Source of the DNA: Hyphomicrobiales bacterium
GTDB lineage: Bacteria > Pseudomonadota > Alphaproteobacteria > Parvibaculales > Parvibaculaceae
DNA: 64,000 nt
Assembly: GCA_016124805.1 (NCBI GenBank)
Contig: WGND01000009.1
Coordinates: forward strand, 1-64,000
Reading direction: 5' to 3'
The position numbers and the translations under genes are program-made. The notes under the pieces were generated by a model. That model ran no database searches. It was not told where the DNA came from and saw only the letters and a program-made list of their open reading frames with translations. Positions 17,102 through 26,495 of the stretch are shown here, piece by piece (position 1 is the first letter of the stretch; every line of letters starts with the position of its first letter).

Positions 17102-18259
17102 TTAAAGCGTGCGTGCGATCAGCATCTTCATGATCTCGTTGGTGCCGCCATAGATCTTCTGGATGCGGGCATCCTGATACATCTGCGCGATGGGATATTC
17201 CATCATGTAGCCATAGCCGCCAAAGAACTGGAGGCATTCATCAACGATGTCGTTTTCTTTCTGTGTACACCACCATTTGGCCATGGCGGCAGTGGTGGCA
17301 TCGAGCTTGCCGTCGAGCAGCTTGACCGTGCAGTCATCGACGAAAACGCGCGCGATGGTTGCTTCGGTCTTGCATTCGGCCAGCTTGAACTGGGTGTTCT
17401 GGAAATCGAGAATGCGCTGCCCGAACGCCTTGCGCTCTTTCACATATTCCGCGGTGTAACCAATGGCGCGCTCCATGGCGACAACGGCCTGGATCGCAAT
17501 GATGAGACGCTCCTGCGGCAATTGCTGCATGAGCTGGATGAAGCCCTTGCCTTCTTCGGCCCCCAGCAGATTGCTGGTCGGCACTTTGACATCATCAAAG
17601 AAGAGTTCCGATGTGTCCTGCGCATGCTGGCCGAGCTTGTCGAGATTGCGGCCGCGACGGAAACCTTCGACTTCATCTGTTTCAACGACGATGAGCGAGG
17701 TGCCCTTGGCGCCCGCATTCACATCAGTCTTGGCAACAACGCAGATGAGGTTGGCGTGCTGACCATTGGTGATGAAGGTCTTGGACCCGTTGATCACATA
17801 CTGGTTGCCGACTTTCCTGGCCGTTGTCTTGACGCCCTGCAGATCGGAACCGGTACCGGGTTCCGTCATGGCGATGGCGCCGACCATTTCACCCGAGGCC
17901 ATCTTGGGCAGCCATTTCTGCTTCTGCTCTTCGCTGCCGTAAGACTGGATGTAATGGGCAACGATGCCGGAGTGAACGGAATTGCCGAAGCCTGCCACGC
18001 CCGCGCGCGCCTGCTCCTGGGTGATCACAACTTCATGGGCGAAATTGCCGCCACCGCCACCATATTCCTCGCTGATGGATGCACAAAGAATGCCCGCCTC
18101 ACCAGCCTTGTTCCAGGCATCGCGGTCGACCGCGCCCTGGTCATTCCAGCGCTTGGCGTGCGGCGTCATTTCTTTCTCATAGAATTTGCGAACAGCGTCC
18201 TGAAGAATCTCAAGTTCCTCATTCAGCCATGGGGACTTGTAGCCCGCATTCAATTCCAT
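17102..18259 (-). CDS. Acyl-CoA dehydrogenase, long-chain type
   Basis: 385 residues, normal length; FAD enzyme introducing the first double bond. Landmarks: AMTEPGTGSDL (flavin/substrate contacts) near 130-140, ERKAFGQ, and the C-terminal IYGGTNEI. The Glu used as base by medium-chain enzymes (Y-E-G-T) is Gly371 here. Instead Glu250 in LPQERLIIA matches the base position known for long-chain and isovaleryl-CoA dehydrogenases, so the enzyme should be active with long or branched substrates. GGAGAG precedes the ATG. The upstream spacer holds four tandem 13-bp repeats. Confidence 0.93.
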   Translation of the reverse strand: MELNAGYKSPWLNEELEILQDAVRKFYEKEMTPHAKRWNDQGAVDRDAWNKAGEAGILCASISEEYGGGGGNFAHEVVITQEQARAGVAGFGNSVHSGIVAHYIQSYGSEEQKQKWLPKMASGEMVGAIAMTEPGTGSDLQGVKTTARKVGNQYVINGSKTFITNGQHANLICVVAKTDVNAGAKGTSLIVVETDEVEGFRRGRNLDKLGQHAQDTSELFFDDVKVPTSNLLGAEEGKGFIQLMQQLPQERLIIAIQAVVAMERAIGYTAEYVKERKAFGQRILDFQNTQFKLAECKTEATIARVFVDDCTVKLLDGKLDATTAAMAKWWCTQKENDIVDECLQFFGGYGYMMEYPIAQMYQDARIQKIYGGTNEIMKMLIARTL

Positions 18260-18278
18260 TCTTCTCTCCGGTTTCTTA

Positions 18279-18330
18279 CGTGACGGTTAGGCGTGACGGT
18301 TAGGCGTGACGGTTAGGCGTGACGGTTAGG
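18279..18330. repeat. Tandem repeat, 4 x 13 bp
   Basis: Four identical, back-to-back copies of CGTGACGGTTAGG (minus strand CCTAACCGTCACG). They fill most of the 75-bp spacer between the two acyl-CoA dehydrogenase genes, just upstream of the ribosome site of the second. Copy number could vary by slippage and would change the spacing but not any reading frame. Confidence 0.97.
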
Positions 18331-18334
18331 GTGG

Positions 18335-20125
18335 TCAGAAATTCTCCGCACTGAAGGCCATCATGGACTCAGCGCCGGTGCGGATGCGTGCCAGATGGGT
18401 GGCGGTGTCGGGCACGACGCGATCAGCGTAATAGCGGGCCGTCTTGATCTTGGTTTCGTAGAAGTCTTTTTCGCTCGCGCCGGCTTCAAGCTTGTCCAGC
18501 GCCGTCCGGGCCATGCGGGCCCACATGAAAGCGATGCCGACAATGCCGAAGAGATGCATGTAATCGGTTGAGCCCGCACCGGCATTGTCCGGATTGGACA
18601 GGCCGTTTTCCATGAGCCAGTTGGTGGCGGCTTCAAGGTCCTTGCGGGCTGCCGAGAGCGGCGTGATGAAGGGCGTCATCTTGTCATTGCCCTTCTGTTC
18701 GGCAATGAAATCGTCAATCGCCTTGAAGAAGGCGAAGATGCCGCGCCCCCCATTCTGGGCGAGCTTTCGGCCGACCAGATCGAGCGCCTGAATACCGTTG
18801 GCGCCTTCATAGATCATGGCGATACGGGCATCGCGGACAAACTGGCCCATGCCCCATTCATCGATATAGCCATGGCCGCCATAGACCTGCTGGGCTTCAA
18901 CCGCATTGGCAAAACCCTTGTCGGTGAAGTAGCCCTTCAACACGGGCGTGAGCAAAGCCATCATGTCGTCGCCGAATTCGGCAAGGGCCGGATCATCGGA
19001 ACGATGCGCCAGATCACCCATCAGCGAGGTCCAGATCAGGAAGGCGCGCGCGCCTTCGTTGAAGGACTTGGCATTGAGCAGCATGCGCCGCACATCGGGA
19101 TGCACGATGATGGGATCAGCCGGCTTGGATTCTTCCTTGGGACCCGTCAGTGAACGACCCTGAAGGCGCTCGCGGGCATAGGTCACCGCATTCTGATAGG
19201 CCACTTCAGACTGCGAGAGACCCTGCAGGCCAACACCGAGACGCGCCTCGTTCATCATCGTGAACATGGCGCGCATGCCCTTGTTCTCTTCGCCGATGAG
19301 CCAGCCGATGGCCTCATCATAATTGAGCACGCAGGTCGCATTGCCGTGGATGCCCATTTTCTTTTCAAGGCTGCCGACCGAGACGCCGTTGCGCGCGCCT
19401 AGCGAGCCATCCTCATTGACGAGGAATTTGGGGACAAGGAAAAGCGAGACACCCTTGATACCAGCAGGCGCCCCTTCGGCGCGGGCCAGCACGAGATGGA
19501 TGATGTTTTCGGCCAAGTCATGATCGCCCGCCGAGATGAAAATCTTCTGACCGCTGATCTTGAAGGAGCCATCGCCCACCGGCACGGCCTTGGTCCGCAT
19601 CAGACCCAGATCGGTGCCGCAATGGGGCTCGGTCAGGTTCATGGTGCCGGTCCACTCGCCCGTCACGAGCTTGGGCAGATATTTTTCCTGCTGCTCGGGC
19701 GAGCCATGCTGCGAGAGCGCGGCATAGGCGCCGTGGGACAGGCCGGGATACATGCCGAAAGCCATATTGGCCGAGGAGACCATTTCATTGAATACAACAC
19801 CAAGCGTTGCCGGCAGTCCCTGGCCACCATAAGCCGGGTCAGCCACGAGGGATGGCCAGCCGCCTTCGACGAGAAGCTTGTAGGCATCCTTGAAGCCGGT
19901 CGGCGTTGTCACCACACCGTTTTCAAGACGGCAGCCTTCCTCGTCGCCCACCTGATTGAGCGGCGCCAGCACTTCCTCGGCGAGCTTTGCGGCTTCGTCG
20001 AGAATTGCATTGACCAGATCTTCCGGCGCGTCGGCAAAGCCGGGGAGATCCTTATATTGCGCAATGTCGAGAACTTCGTTCAGAACGAAACGATATTCAC
20101 GCAGGGGGGCTTTATAGGTTGGCAT
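18335..20125 (-). CDS. Acyl-CoA dehydrogenase with C-terminal extension (~600 aa type)
   Basis: 596 residues. It belongs to the long acyl-CoA dehydrogenases with an N-terminal leader (starting [13 protein letters not shown]) and a ~130-residue C-terminal helical extension, the type often found in fad operons of proteobacteria. [13 protein letters not shown] marks the flavin/substrate region and Glu440 in [10 protein letters not shown] is the catalytic base. AGAGGG precedes the ATG. It follows merR by 42 bp, so both are likely on one transcript. Confidence 0.93.
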   Translation of the reverse strand: MPTYKAPLREYRFVLNEVLDIAQYKDLPGFADAPEDLVNAILDEAAKLAEEVLAPLNQVGDEEGCRLENGVVTTPTGFKDAYKLLVEGGWPSLVADPAYGGQGLPATLGVVFNEMVSSANMAFGMYPGLSHGAYAALSQHGSPEQQEKYLPKLVTGEWTGTMNLTEPHCGTDLGLMRTKAVPVGDGSFKISGQKIFISAGDHDLAENIIHLVLARAEGAPAGIKGVSLFLVPKFLVNEDGSLGARNGVSVGSLEKKMGIHGNATCVLNYDEAIGWLIGEENKGMRAMFTMMNEARLGVGLQGLSQSEVAYQNAVTYARERLQGRSLTGPKEESKPADPIIVHPDVRRMLLNAKSFNEGARAFLIWTSLMGDLAHRSDDPALAEFGDDMMALLTPVLKGYFTDKGFANAVEAQQVYGGHGYIDEWGMGQFVRDARIAMIYEGANGIQALDLVGRKLAQNGGRGIFAFFKAIDDFIAEQKGNDKMTPFITPLSAARKDLEAATNWLMENGLSNPDNAGAGSTDYMHLFGIVGIAFMWARMARTALDKLEAGASEKDFYETKIKTARYYADRVVPDTATHLARIRTGAESMMAFSAENF

Positions 20126-20167
20126 GATAATCCCTCTATGGCTGTGGTTTGGCGGTAGTCTGCCTCA

Positions 20168-20686
20168 TCAGGACATAGATTGCTTCCGTGACTTTTTCAC
20201 TTTTTCGCTGGCGTCTTTCATGTCCTGCGCGATCATTTTTTCCATACGCTCGACGCCTTCCTGAAGACCCTTGATCTGCAGGTCGATCTCGTCGCGCTGG
20301 CTTTCCAGACTCTCGATACGCTTGCGAAACTTGTCTGCGGCCACGCGATACTGGGTCTCACAACCATCTTCGAGGTCATAAAGGTCCAGAATCTCGCGGA
20401 TTTCCGAGAGGGCGAGGCCCACATTGCGGCCCCGGACGATGAGAATGAGGCGGGCACGGTCGCGGTGGTGATAGATGCGTGTCTGGCCCTGACGCTCAGG
20501 GGAGAGCAGGCCCTTATCCTCGTAAAAGCGGATGGCGCGCGTTGTGAGATCGAATTCCTCGGCAAGCTGCGTGATCGAGAAAGTGGTCTCGGCGGGGCTG
20601 CGCGATGCCTCATTTGAGACCGTAGTCGATGACGTCTGAACGTTCTGATCCATAGACATATCCTCTCCCAGGGAGCTGACCGTCAT
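20168..20686 (-). CDS. MerR-family regulator of the fatty-acid operon
   Basis: 172 residues from the ATG at 20686, seven bases after AGAGG. Residues about 35-105 are the MerR DNA-binding domain (FSITQLAEEFDLTTRAIRFYEDKGLLSP, then the wing and YHHRDRARL). A long coiled coil follows (about 110-160), and there is no cysteine metal site at the C-terminus. This layout matches the LiuR-like MerR regulators that control acyl-CoA and branched-chain amino acid breakdown genes. It heads the operon and has an inverted repeat upstream, consistent with autoregulation. The effector is probably an acyl-CoA, by inference. Confidence 0.88.
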   Translation of the reverse strand: MTVSSLGEDMSMDQNVQTSSTTVSNEASRSPAETTFSITQLAEEFDLTTRAIRFYEDKGLLSPERQGQTRIYHHRDRARLILIVRGRNVGLALSEIREILDLYDLEDGCETQYRVAADKFRKRIESLESQRDEIDLQIKGLQEGVERMEKMIAQDMKDASEKVKKSRKQSMS

Positions 20687-20796
20687 TTGCACGCCTCTTT
20701 GGACGTCTAAGATGCGATCAGCGACAATATTTTTCGTTGCTGGACTTTTATTGTTGGTTTTCTGCCGCTTTCAGCGAAGGCCGCAATTTATTTGAC

Positions 20797-20814
20797 GTTG
20801 ACGTAAGCGTCAAC
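20797..20814. promoter_or_regulatory. Inverted-repeat operator candidate
   Basis: GTTGACGTAAGCGTCAAC: two perfect 7-bp arms separated by four bases. A further TTGACG just before gives a nested repeat. It lies in the divergent region between merR and the CAP-domain gene, in the size and core (ACGT-N-ACGT-like) range of LiuR-type MerR operators. It could control both directions. Confidence 0.65.
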
Positions 20815-20907
20815 TGGAATCGTAAAAAAACTAATTTGGGGTGCTAGTGCCCCTGCAGGGAGAGGGCTATCTTGCCCGTCCACGCGCCCAGAACAGGAAA
20901 GCCCGGC

Positions 20908-21486
20908 ATGACGAACCCATGGTCTGCGACCACCCGATTGACGCTCTTTCTCGTGTTGTCCCTGACACTTGCGGCCTGTGCCGGCAACGTGAATGCCCCG
21001 AGCGCGCCGCCAAGCCGTACCAATATTTCCAGCCTGCCATCGGCGGCGGTCGCCCAGGCCAATCTCAATGATCCCGCCGCTGCCGCGCTTACCAAGGCGA
21101 TCAGTGCCCGCCGCGCCGAGAAGGGTCTGCCACCGCTTGTCAACGATGCCACCCTGTCCAGGGCGGCGGCGACGCACAGCACCGACATGGCGCTGCGCGG
21201 TTTCTTCGGCCATTACAATCCGGATGGTCAGGGCCCCAAGGAGCGCGTGCTGGCGCTCGCACCTGACAGCAAGAACATCATTGTCGGTGAGAATGTGATT
21301 ACGGTTCAGGGCCAGAGCTTTGCCGTGATGTCCCCTGAACTGCTGGCTGATGCACTTGTCTCGCGCTGGATTGCCAGCCCGCCCCATCGCAAAAATATCG
21401 AAGACAAGACCTATCGTCGCAGCGGGATCGGCATTGCCCGCAAGGGCGAGCAAATCTGGGCGACAGAGGTTTTCGCCGCCCCCTGA
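20908..21486 (+). CDS. CAP-domain (SCP-like) lipoprotein
   Basis: 192 residues from the ATG at 20908 (GGAAAG seven bases upstream). A lipoprotein signal peptide ends in LAAC with Cys24 as the lipidated residue. Residues about 60-190 are a CAP/SCP domain: a first His in ATHSTDMALRGFFGHYNPDG, a GEN motif, and WIASPPHRKNIE. Bacterial members are extracytoplasmic; their activity is mostly unknown. It is divergent from merR, with the operator candidate between them. Confidence 0.85.
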   Translation: MTNPWSATTRLTLFLVLSLTLAACAGNVNAPSAPPSRTNISSLPSAAVAQANLNDPAAAALTKAISARRAEKGLPPLVNDATLSRAAATHSTDMALRGFFGHYNPDGQGPKERVLALAPDSKNIIVGENVITVQGQSFAVMSPELLADALVSRWIASPPHRKNIEDKTYRRSGIGIARKGEQIWATEVFAAP

Positions 21487-21702
21487 GCGGCGCCATCCGT
21501 TAACCCGGTCTTAATGCCCTTTTGCGCCATATAGGGACTGTTGGTACCCGATTTTCGGGAAACGCCGCCCTTGAGTGCCAAATGGGATGAAATAAACCCG
21601 CATTGGTGCGCCAGCCCCCTGATTTAGGGGTAGAGGGCGTTCGTAACGCAAGATGGGGTGCCCTATACTGCTCAAAATTCAAGAGCGGGCATAGTGATTC
21701 GG

Positions 21703-24489
21703 ATGAGATCAGGGGTTCCCTGGAGTGTCAAAGGCATCGAGCCAGAAGCGCGGGAAGCAGCCAAGCAGGCTGCGCGGCGCCATGGGCTCACACTTGGCGC
21801 GTGGCTTAATCAGATGATCATGGATTCAGGCACCGACGATGTGCAGAAGGATGAGCCGCAAAACGGGTCGGCGCGGCCCTATGACCGCGACCTGATTTCG
21901 CTGACCTCGCAGGCTCCCTCGCCCGGCGCTACGTCGGCAGGGCCCGAGACGGCGGCAATGCATGACAGCCTGCGCGATGTGAGCGAGCGGATGAGCCAGA
22001 GCGAAAAGCGCGCGGCCGATCTTGCCCGCAAACTTGAAGCCTCGATCAATCAGATCGCCGAGCGCCTGGAAACGGTGCGGCAGCCCGCGGCCGATGCAGC
22101 TGACGCTGAGGCCAGCCTTTTGGACCCCATTGAACGCAAACTCGCCCAGCTGACCGAAAAGCTTGAAGCGGCTGAACGCCAGCGGCTGGCAGCGGCAGCG
22201 GCAGGCAAGAAACCCGACGACAAGGCCGTTGCCGCCCTTGAGCGCACGGTCAGCGCGGTTGTGGACCATCTGGAAGCCAGTGAAAAACGGCACGAGGAAT
22301 CGCTTGCCGAAATCCGTGCCTCGCTGGGGCAGATGCAAAGCCGGTTTGTGGAAGCCGAGGAAGCCAATGCGCGCGAGGAAGCCGAGGCGCGGGCCCGCCA
22401 TCTTGAAACAAATCTCGATACCCTGGCGACGCGTCTGGAGCGGATGGAACAAAGCTTCACGGGCATCGGATCGACGCTTGAGAAGACACAGTCGCAAGCC
22501 GTTGAAGCAGCCCTCAAAGCCATTGCCGAACGCGCCGATGCGGATGGCCAGAAAAATACGATCAACCATCTGCAGCAGAGTCTGAGCGCCATGGCGCAGC
22601 GCCTGGAAAAGGCCGAGAGCCGTGCTGACCAGTCACTGGGCCAGTTTGAAAAGACGGTCGAGACCATTTCCAAGAAGCTTGAGAGTCTCGACAAGCCACG
22701 CCCGGAAGTCGTGCCCGCTGTGGTCAAAGCCGTTGAGCAGCGCCTCGATCAAATGTCAAAGCGGCTGGAGACGAACGAGAAGCTTTCGATTGAAGCGGCG
22801 CAGATGCTGGAAAAGGCTATGTCCAGCATCAACCAGTCGCTGCAGACAACGGACATCCACAGCCGCGAAACGGTGGAGACGCTTCAGCAGATGCTGCAGC
22901 GCATGTCGGATCGCATGGCACGTGTGGAAAAACAGGCCAAGGCCAGAGCCAGCCAGCCCATGCTGTCGCCGCAGATCGGGATTGGCGCCGGACATAATGG
23001 CGGCCCTGGCATGGGCTTCATGCCGGGTGGCACCGGCTTTCCGGCTCCCAATTTTGACAGCGCGCCCGTGATGGGCGGCAACGGCTTTGGTGATCAGTCG
23101 ATGCGGCAGAACTTCCGCGCGCCAGAGGCGGTTGCCCCTGCCGCCGCACCGGTCCCTGAGCCGCGCCTTGCCCCGGCACCGCCACCTGTGGCGCCGCCCA
23201 TGGCACGGGAACAGGCCGCACCGCCACCGCCCTTTGCCGAACCTGACGACATCGACGACGAAGAGGATGATGTCTCGCCGGAAGAGAGTGTCACGGATGC
23301 GCAGGTTCAAGGCGCCCATGATTTTCTCGCCGCAGCCCGACGCGCGGCCCAGATGGCGGCCCAGAACGGCCAGAATGGCGCCGGCCCCTATTTCGGCCCC
23401 GGCGGCCAGCCGCCTTATGTGGATGCCGACTCCCGCTTTGGTGCCTTCAAGGCAGAAACCTCTGAAGGTCCGAGCAAGCTGCTGATTGCAGCAGCATCGC
23501 TGATGCTTGTCGCGGCACTCGCGATCGGCGGCTATTTTGCCTACAGCTCGAATGAGCGCGCCGAGACGCCGCTGACACCTGAAATGACAGCGCCCGAGGT
23601 GACGGCAAAAACACCCGACACAGTCTATCCGGAGGCCACACCGGAGGACGCCGACGCAGAAGACCAAGCGTCGGCGTCGCCCATGGTCGAGCCGGAAGCC
23701 GGACCGGCAGATGAGAAAACCGATGTGCCCACACCTGTTTCCAAGCCTGCGGCACCGAAACCGGAAACCAGCGCACCGACTGCCAAGGATGCCGGCACGG
23801 CAACGCTGACCCCGGGCCCCAAGCTCACACCCCAGCCTTCCAAACCCGTTGAAACGGCGCCTCTGCCTGCGGCCAATGATCTGGCCAGCAAGGCGGCAAG
23901 CGGTGATCCCGCCGCCGAATATCAGCTCGGCCTCGACTACGCCAATGGCGACGGGGTGGGCGCGGATATGACCAAAGCAGCGGAGTGGTATCGCAAATCC
24001 GCCGATCAGGGCATGGCCGTTGCGCAATATCGTCTGGCGGCGCTTTATGAAAAAGGCCGTGGCGTGTCGCAGAGCAACAGCAAGGCGATGGAGTGGTATG
24101 CCAAGGCTGCCGCCGGCGGCAATGTGAAGGCCATGCATAATCTGGCCGTGATCTATGCCGAGGGACGCGGCGCCAAGCAGGATTTTGCCACAGCGGCCAA
24201 ATGGTTTGAACAGGCTGCCCAATATGGACTGGGTGACAGCCAGTATAATCTCGCCATTCTCAATGAGCGCGGGCTTGGCGTGACCGCCAATCCGGTCGAG
24301 GCCTATAAGTGGTTCTCGATTGCTGCCAAGGGTGGCGATAGCGGCGCGGCCAAGAAGCGCGATGATCTGGCCACCCGCATGGAGCCCAGCGCATTGGCCA
24401 AGGCCAAGGTCGCCGCCGAGACCTTCCGCCCCCGTCAGGAGAGCGCTGTTGCCAATGGCGATATCAGCTCCCTCAAAAGCTGGAAATAA
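21703..24489 (+). CDS. PodJ-like polarity protein: coiled coil, TM, Sel1 repeats
   Basis: About 928 residues from the ATG at 21703 (a GTG at 21694 is also possible; the start is uncertain). Order: a short N-terminal module (VKGIEPEAREAAKQAARRHGLTLGAWLNQMI) typical of alphaproteobacterial PodJ-like proteins; about 370 residues of repeated SxRLEKxE-type coiled coil; a Gly/Pro-rich linker; an acidic stretch; one membrane segment near residue 600 (LLIAAASLMLVAALAIGGYF); a Thr/Pro/Glu-rich periplasmic linker; and four or five Sel1-like repeats at the C-terminus. Caulobacter PodJ uses this plan to organise a cell pole. No peptidoglycan-binding domain is seen after the Sel1 repeats. Confidence 0.85.
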   Translation: MRSGVPWSVKGIEPEAREAAKQAARRHGLTLGAWLNQMIMDSGTDDVQKDEPQNGSARPYDRDLISLTSQAPSPGATSAGPETAAMHDSLRDVSERMSQSEKRAADLARKLEASINQIAERLETVRQPAADAADAEASLLDPIERKLAQLTEKLEAAERQRLAAAAAGKKPDDKAVAALERTVSAVVDHLEASEKRHEESLAEIRASLGQMQSRFVEAEEANAREEAEARARHLETNLDTLATRLERMEQSFTGIGSTLEKTQSQAVEAALKAIAERADADGQKNTINHLQQSLSAMAQRLEKAESRADQSLGQFEKTVETISKKLESLDKPRPEVVPAVVKAVEQRLDQMSKRLETNEKLSIEAAQMLEKAMSSINQSLQTTDIHSRETVETLQQMLQRMSDRMARVEKQAKARASQPMLSPQIGIGAGHNGGPGMGFMPGGTGFPAPNFDSAPVMGGNGFGDQSMRQNFRAPEAVAPAAAPVPEPRLAPAPPPVAPPMAREQAAPPPPFAEPDDIDDEEDDVSPEESVTDAQVQGAHDFLAAARRAAQMAAQNGQNGAGPYFGPGGQPPYVDADSRFGAFKAETSEGPSKLLIAAASLMLVAALAIGGYFAYSSNERAETPLTPEMTAPEVTAKTPDTVYPEATPEDADAEDQASASPMVEPEAGPADEKTDVPTPVSKPAAPKPETSAPTAKDAGTATLTPGPKLTPQPSKPVETAPLPAANDLASKAASGDPAAEYQLGLDYANGDGVGADMTKAAEWYRKSADQGMAVAQYRLAALYEKGRGVSQSNSKAMEWYAKAAAGGNVKAMHNLAVIYAEGRGAKQDFATAAKWFEQAAQYGLGDSQYNLAILNERGLGVTANPVEAYKWFSIAAKGGDSGAAKKRDDLATRMEPSALAKAKVAAETFRPRQESAVANGDISSLKSWK

Positions 24490-24667
24490 GCAGGATCACG
24501 CCAACACTCCCTAGGAATCGTCTCAGGGACGTGCTACCCCAAATTCAATCCACTCCTCTTCTGTTTCCGCGTCCAAAATCAATCCGATAAAGCAGGCCGG
24601 ACACAGGTGAGAGAAAACGGGTCGGCTCGTGCCTGGGCCGAAAAAGAGTGGAATCGGGGCTGGCTGA

Positions 24668-25594
24668 ATGCAGATCTATCTTCCGATTGCAGAAATGCCC
24701 ATCAATGTCTTGTCCATTCTCGTGATGGGCCTGACTGTGGGATTTCTCTCGGGCATGTTCGGCATTGGCGGCGGCTTTCTGATGACGCCGCTCCTCATCT
24801 TTATCGGCATTCCGCCCGCCATCGCCGTGGGCACCCAATCCATTCAGGTTGTCGCCTCCTCCGTGACCGGGGCGCTGGCCCATTTCGGGCGCAAATCCAT
24901 TGATTTCAAAATGGGGGGTGTGCTGCTGGTCGGCGGTATTGCGGGCTCGCTCTCGGGCATCGTCGTCTTCAAGGCACTGGCCAAGATCGGCCAGATCGAT
25001 CTTGTCATTTCCATCATCTATGTCGTCTTCCTGAGTGTGATCGGCGGGCTGATGATGGTTGAAAGCGTCAAGGCCATTCGCGCGGCGCGTGCAGGCGGCG
25101 CATCGAGCGGCAGCCGGGCCGGGCATCACAGCTGGCTGCATGGCCTGCCCTTCAAGATGCGTTTCCGTCGCTCCAAGCTCTATATCAGCATCATTCCTCC
25201 CATCATGGTGGGCTATTTCGTCGGCATGCTCTCCGCCATCATGGGCGTGGGCGGCGGCTTCATCATGATCCCGGCCATGATCTATCTGCTGCGCATGCCC
25301 ACCAATGTCGTCATCGGCACCTCCTTCTTCCAGATCGTCTTCGTGACGGCGCTGACGGGCATTCTCCATTCGGTTGAAAACCAGGCGGTGGATGTGGTGC
25401 TGGGCATGCTGCTCGTCATTGGTGGCGTGATCGGCGCCCAATATGGCGTGCGCGCCGCCGAGCGCCTGCCTGCCGAACAGCTGCGCGCCCTGCTTGCCGC
25501 CCTGCTGCTGCTGATCGGGTTGCGGCTTGGCTATGACCTCTTCACGCCACCTTCCGATGTGTTCTCCATTTCCGATGTGTCGCCGCACTCATGA
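24668..25594 (+). CDS. TauE/SafE family membrane transporter
   Basis: 308 residues with about eight hydrophobic segments in two related halves; both contain the family's Gly-rich helix (SGMFGIGGGFLMTP near 30 and SAIMGVGGGFIMIP near 190). The family is linked to export of sulfite or organosulfur anions across the inner membrane, but specificity cannot be read here. It overlaps the next gene by ATGA. The ribosome site is weak. Confidence 0.88.
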   Translation: MQIYLPIAEMPINVLSILVMGLTVGFLSGMFGIGGGFLMTPLLIFIGIPPAIAVGTQSIQVVASSVTGALAHFGRKSIDFKMGGVLLVGGIAGSLSGIVVFKALAKIGQIDLVISIIYVVFLSVIGGLMMVESVKAIRAARAGGASSGSRAGHHSWLHGLPFKMRFRRSKLYISIIPPIMVGYFVGMLSAIMGVGGGFIMIPAMIYLLRMPTNVVIGTSFFQIVFVTALTGILHSVENQAVDVVLGMLLVIGGVIGAQYGVRAAERLPAEQLRALLAALLLLIGLRLGYDLFTPPSDVFSISDVSPHS

Positions 25595-26391
25595 TCCGTA
25601 TCCGACATATCGCCCCGCTCTGCCTTCTCATGATGATGGGCGTCGGCTTTGCGCCGCTTCAGGCCGACCAGCTGGTGACCGATCTTTCCGAACACCAGAT
25701 TGCCATCCGCTCCAATTTCACCGGCACGCAGATCCTTCTCTTCGGCGCGGTGGAAGCCAATACGCCCGGCGAGCGCGCGCTCGACCGCGACATTATCGTG
25801 GTGGTGACGGGGCCCAGCCATGCCGTCCGCGTGCGCCGCAAGGAAGCGGTGGCGGGCATCTGGATCAATCATGACTCCGTCACCTTTCCGCGGGTGCCGG
25901 GCTATTATGCAATTGCCAGCACACGACCGCTCGAAGTGACGCTGACGCCGGAAGTGCTGTCGGCCCAGAAGATCGGCATTGAAAATGCCGATATCGGCAC
26001 GGCCTCGGCCAGTTCCATTGACGGGAAACAGGAAATTCTGGCACCGGCAACCGAAGAGACCTTCTGGAAGGCGCTGGTGCGCAACAAGCGTCGCGAGGGG
26101 CTCTTCATCAATGATCCGGGCGGCGTGACCTTTCTCGGCCAGACGCTTTTCCGCGCCACGGTGGATATTCCGGCCAATGTGCCCGTGGGGCTCTACACGG
26201 CAAAAGTCTATCTTGTGCGCGGTGGCGAGGTGATTGATGCGATTTCATCGCCGCTCTATATCGACAAGCGCGGTCTTGAACGCTTTCTCTATCGCGTCGC
26301 CCATGCCGACCCGCTGCTTTACGGCCTGATTGCCGTTTTTGCGGCCGGATTTGCCGGTTGGCTTGCCTCAGCCGTGATGCGCCGTAACTGA
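25591..26391 (+). CDS. TIGR02186 family membrane-anchored protein
   Basis: 266 residues: signal peptide (residues 1-25), a large extracytoplasmic part, and one C-terminal membrane helix (about 243-262, LLYGLIAVFAAGFAGWLAS). The order IAIRSNFTGTQILLFGA...VVVTGP is characteristic of the TIGR02186 family, which is usually encoded next to TauE-type transporters in alphaproteobacteria, as here (ATGA overlap). The role is unknown; an accessory subunit of the transporter is likely. Confidence 0.85.
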   Translation: MIRIRHIAPLCLLMMMGVGFAPLQADQLVTDLSEHQIAIRSNFTGTQILLFGAVEANTPGERALDRDIIVVVTGPSHAVRVRRKEAVAGIWINHDSVTFPRVPGYYAIASTRPLEVTLTPEVLSAQKIGIENADIGTASASSIDGKQEILAPATEETFWKALVRNKRREGLFINDPGGVTFLGQTLFRATVDIPANVPVGLYTAKVYLVRGGEVIDAISSPLYIDKRGLERFLYRVAHADPLLYGLIAVFAAGFAGWLASAVMRRN

Positions 26392-26495
26392 CTTGTGATG
26401 GCGGCGCGACCATCTGTTACAGGCTTCTCACTTTGCGGGGGCTGATCGGGCCGTTAAGGTCTGCCACCTCCGACGATCAAAAGAGCAGGGACTGA

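Noticed and set aside
22756-24222. 488-codon open frame on the minus strand
   Set aside because: Antisense to the PodJ-like gene; Arg/Gly/Cys-rich composition with no recognisable fold.
24545-25588. 347-codon open frame on the minus strand
   Set aside because: Antisense to the TauE-family gene; His/Asp/Gln-rich with no domain.
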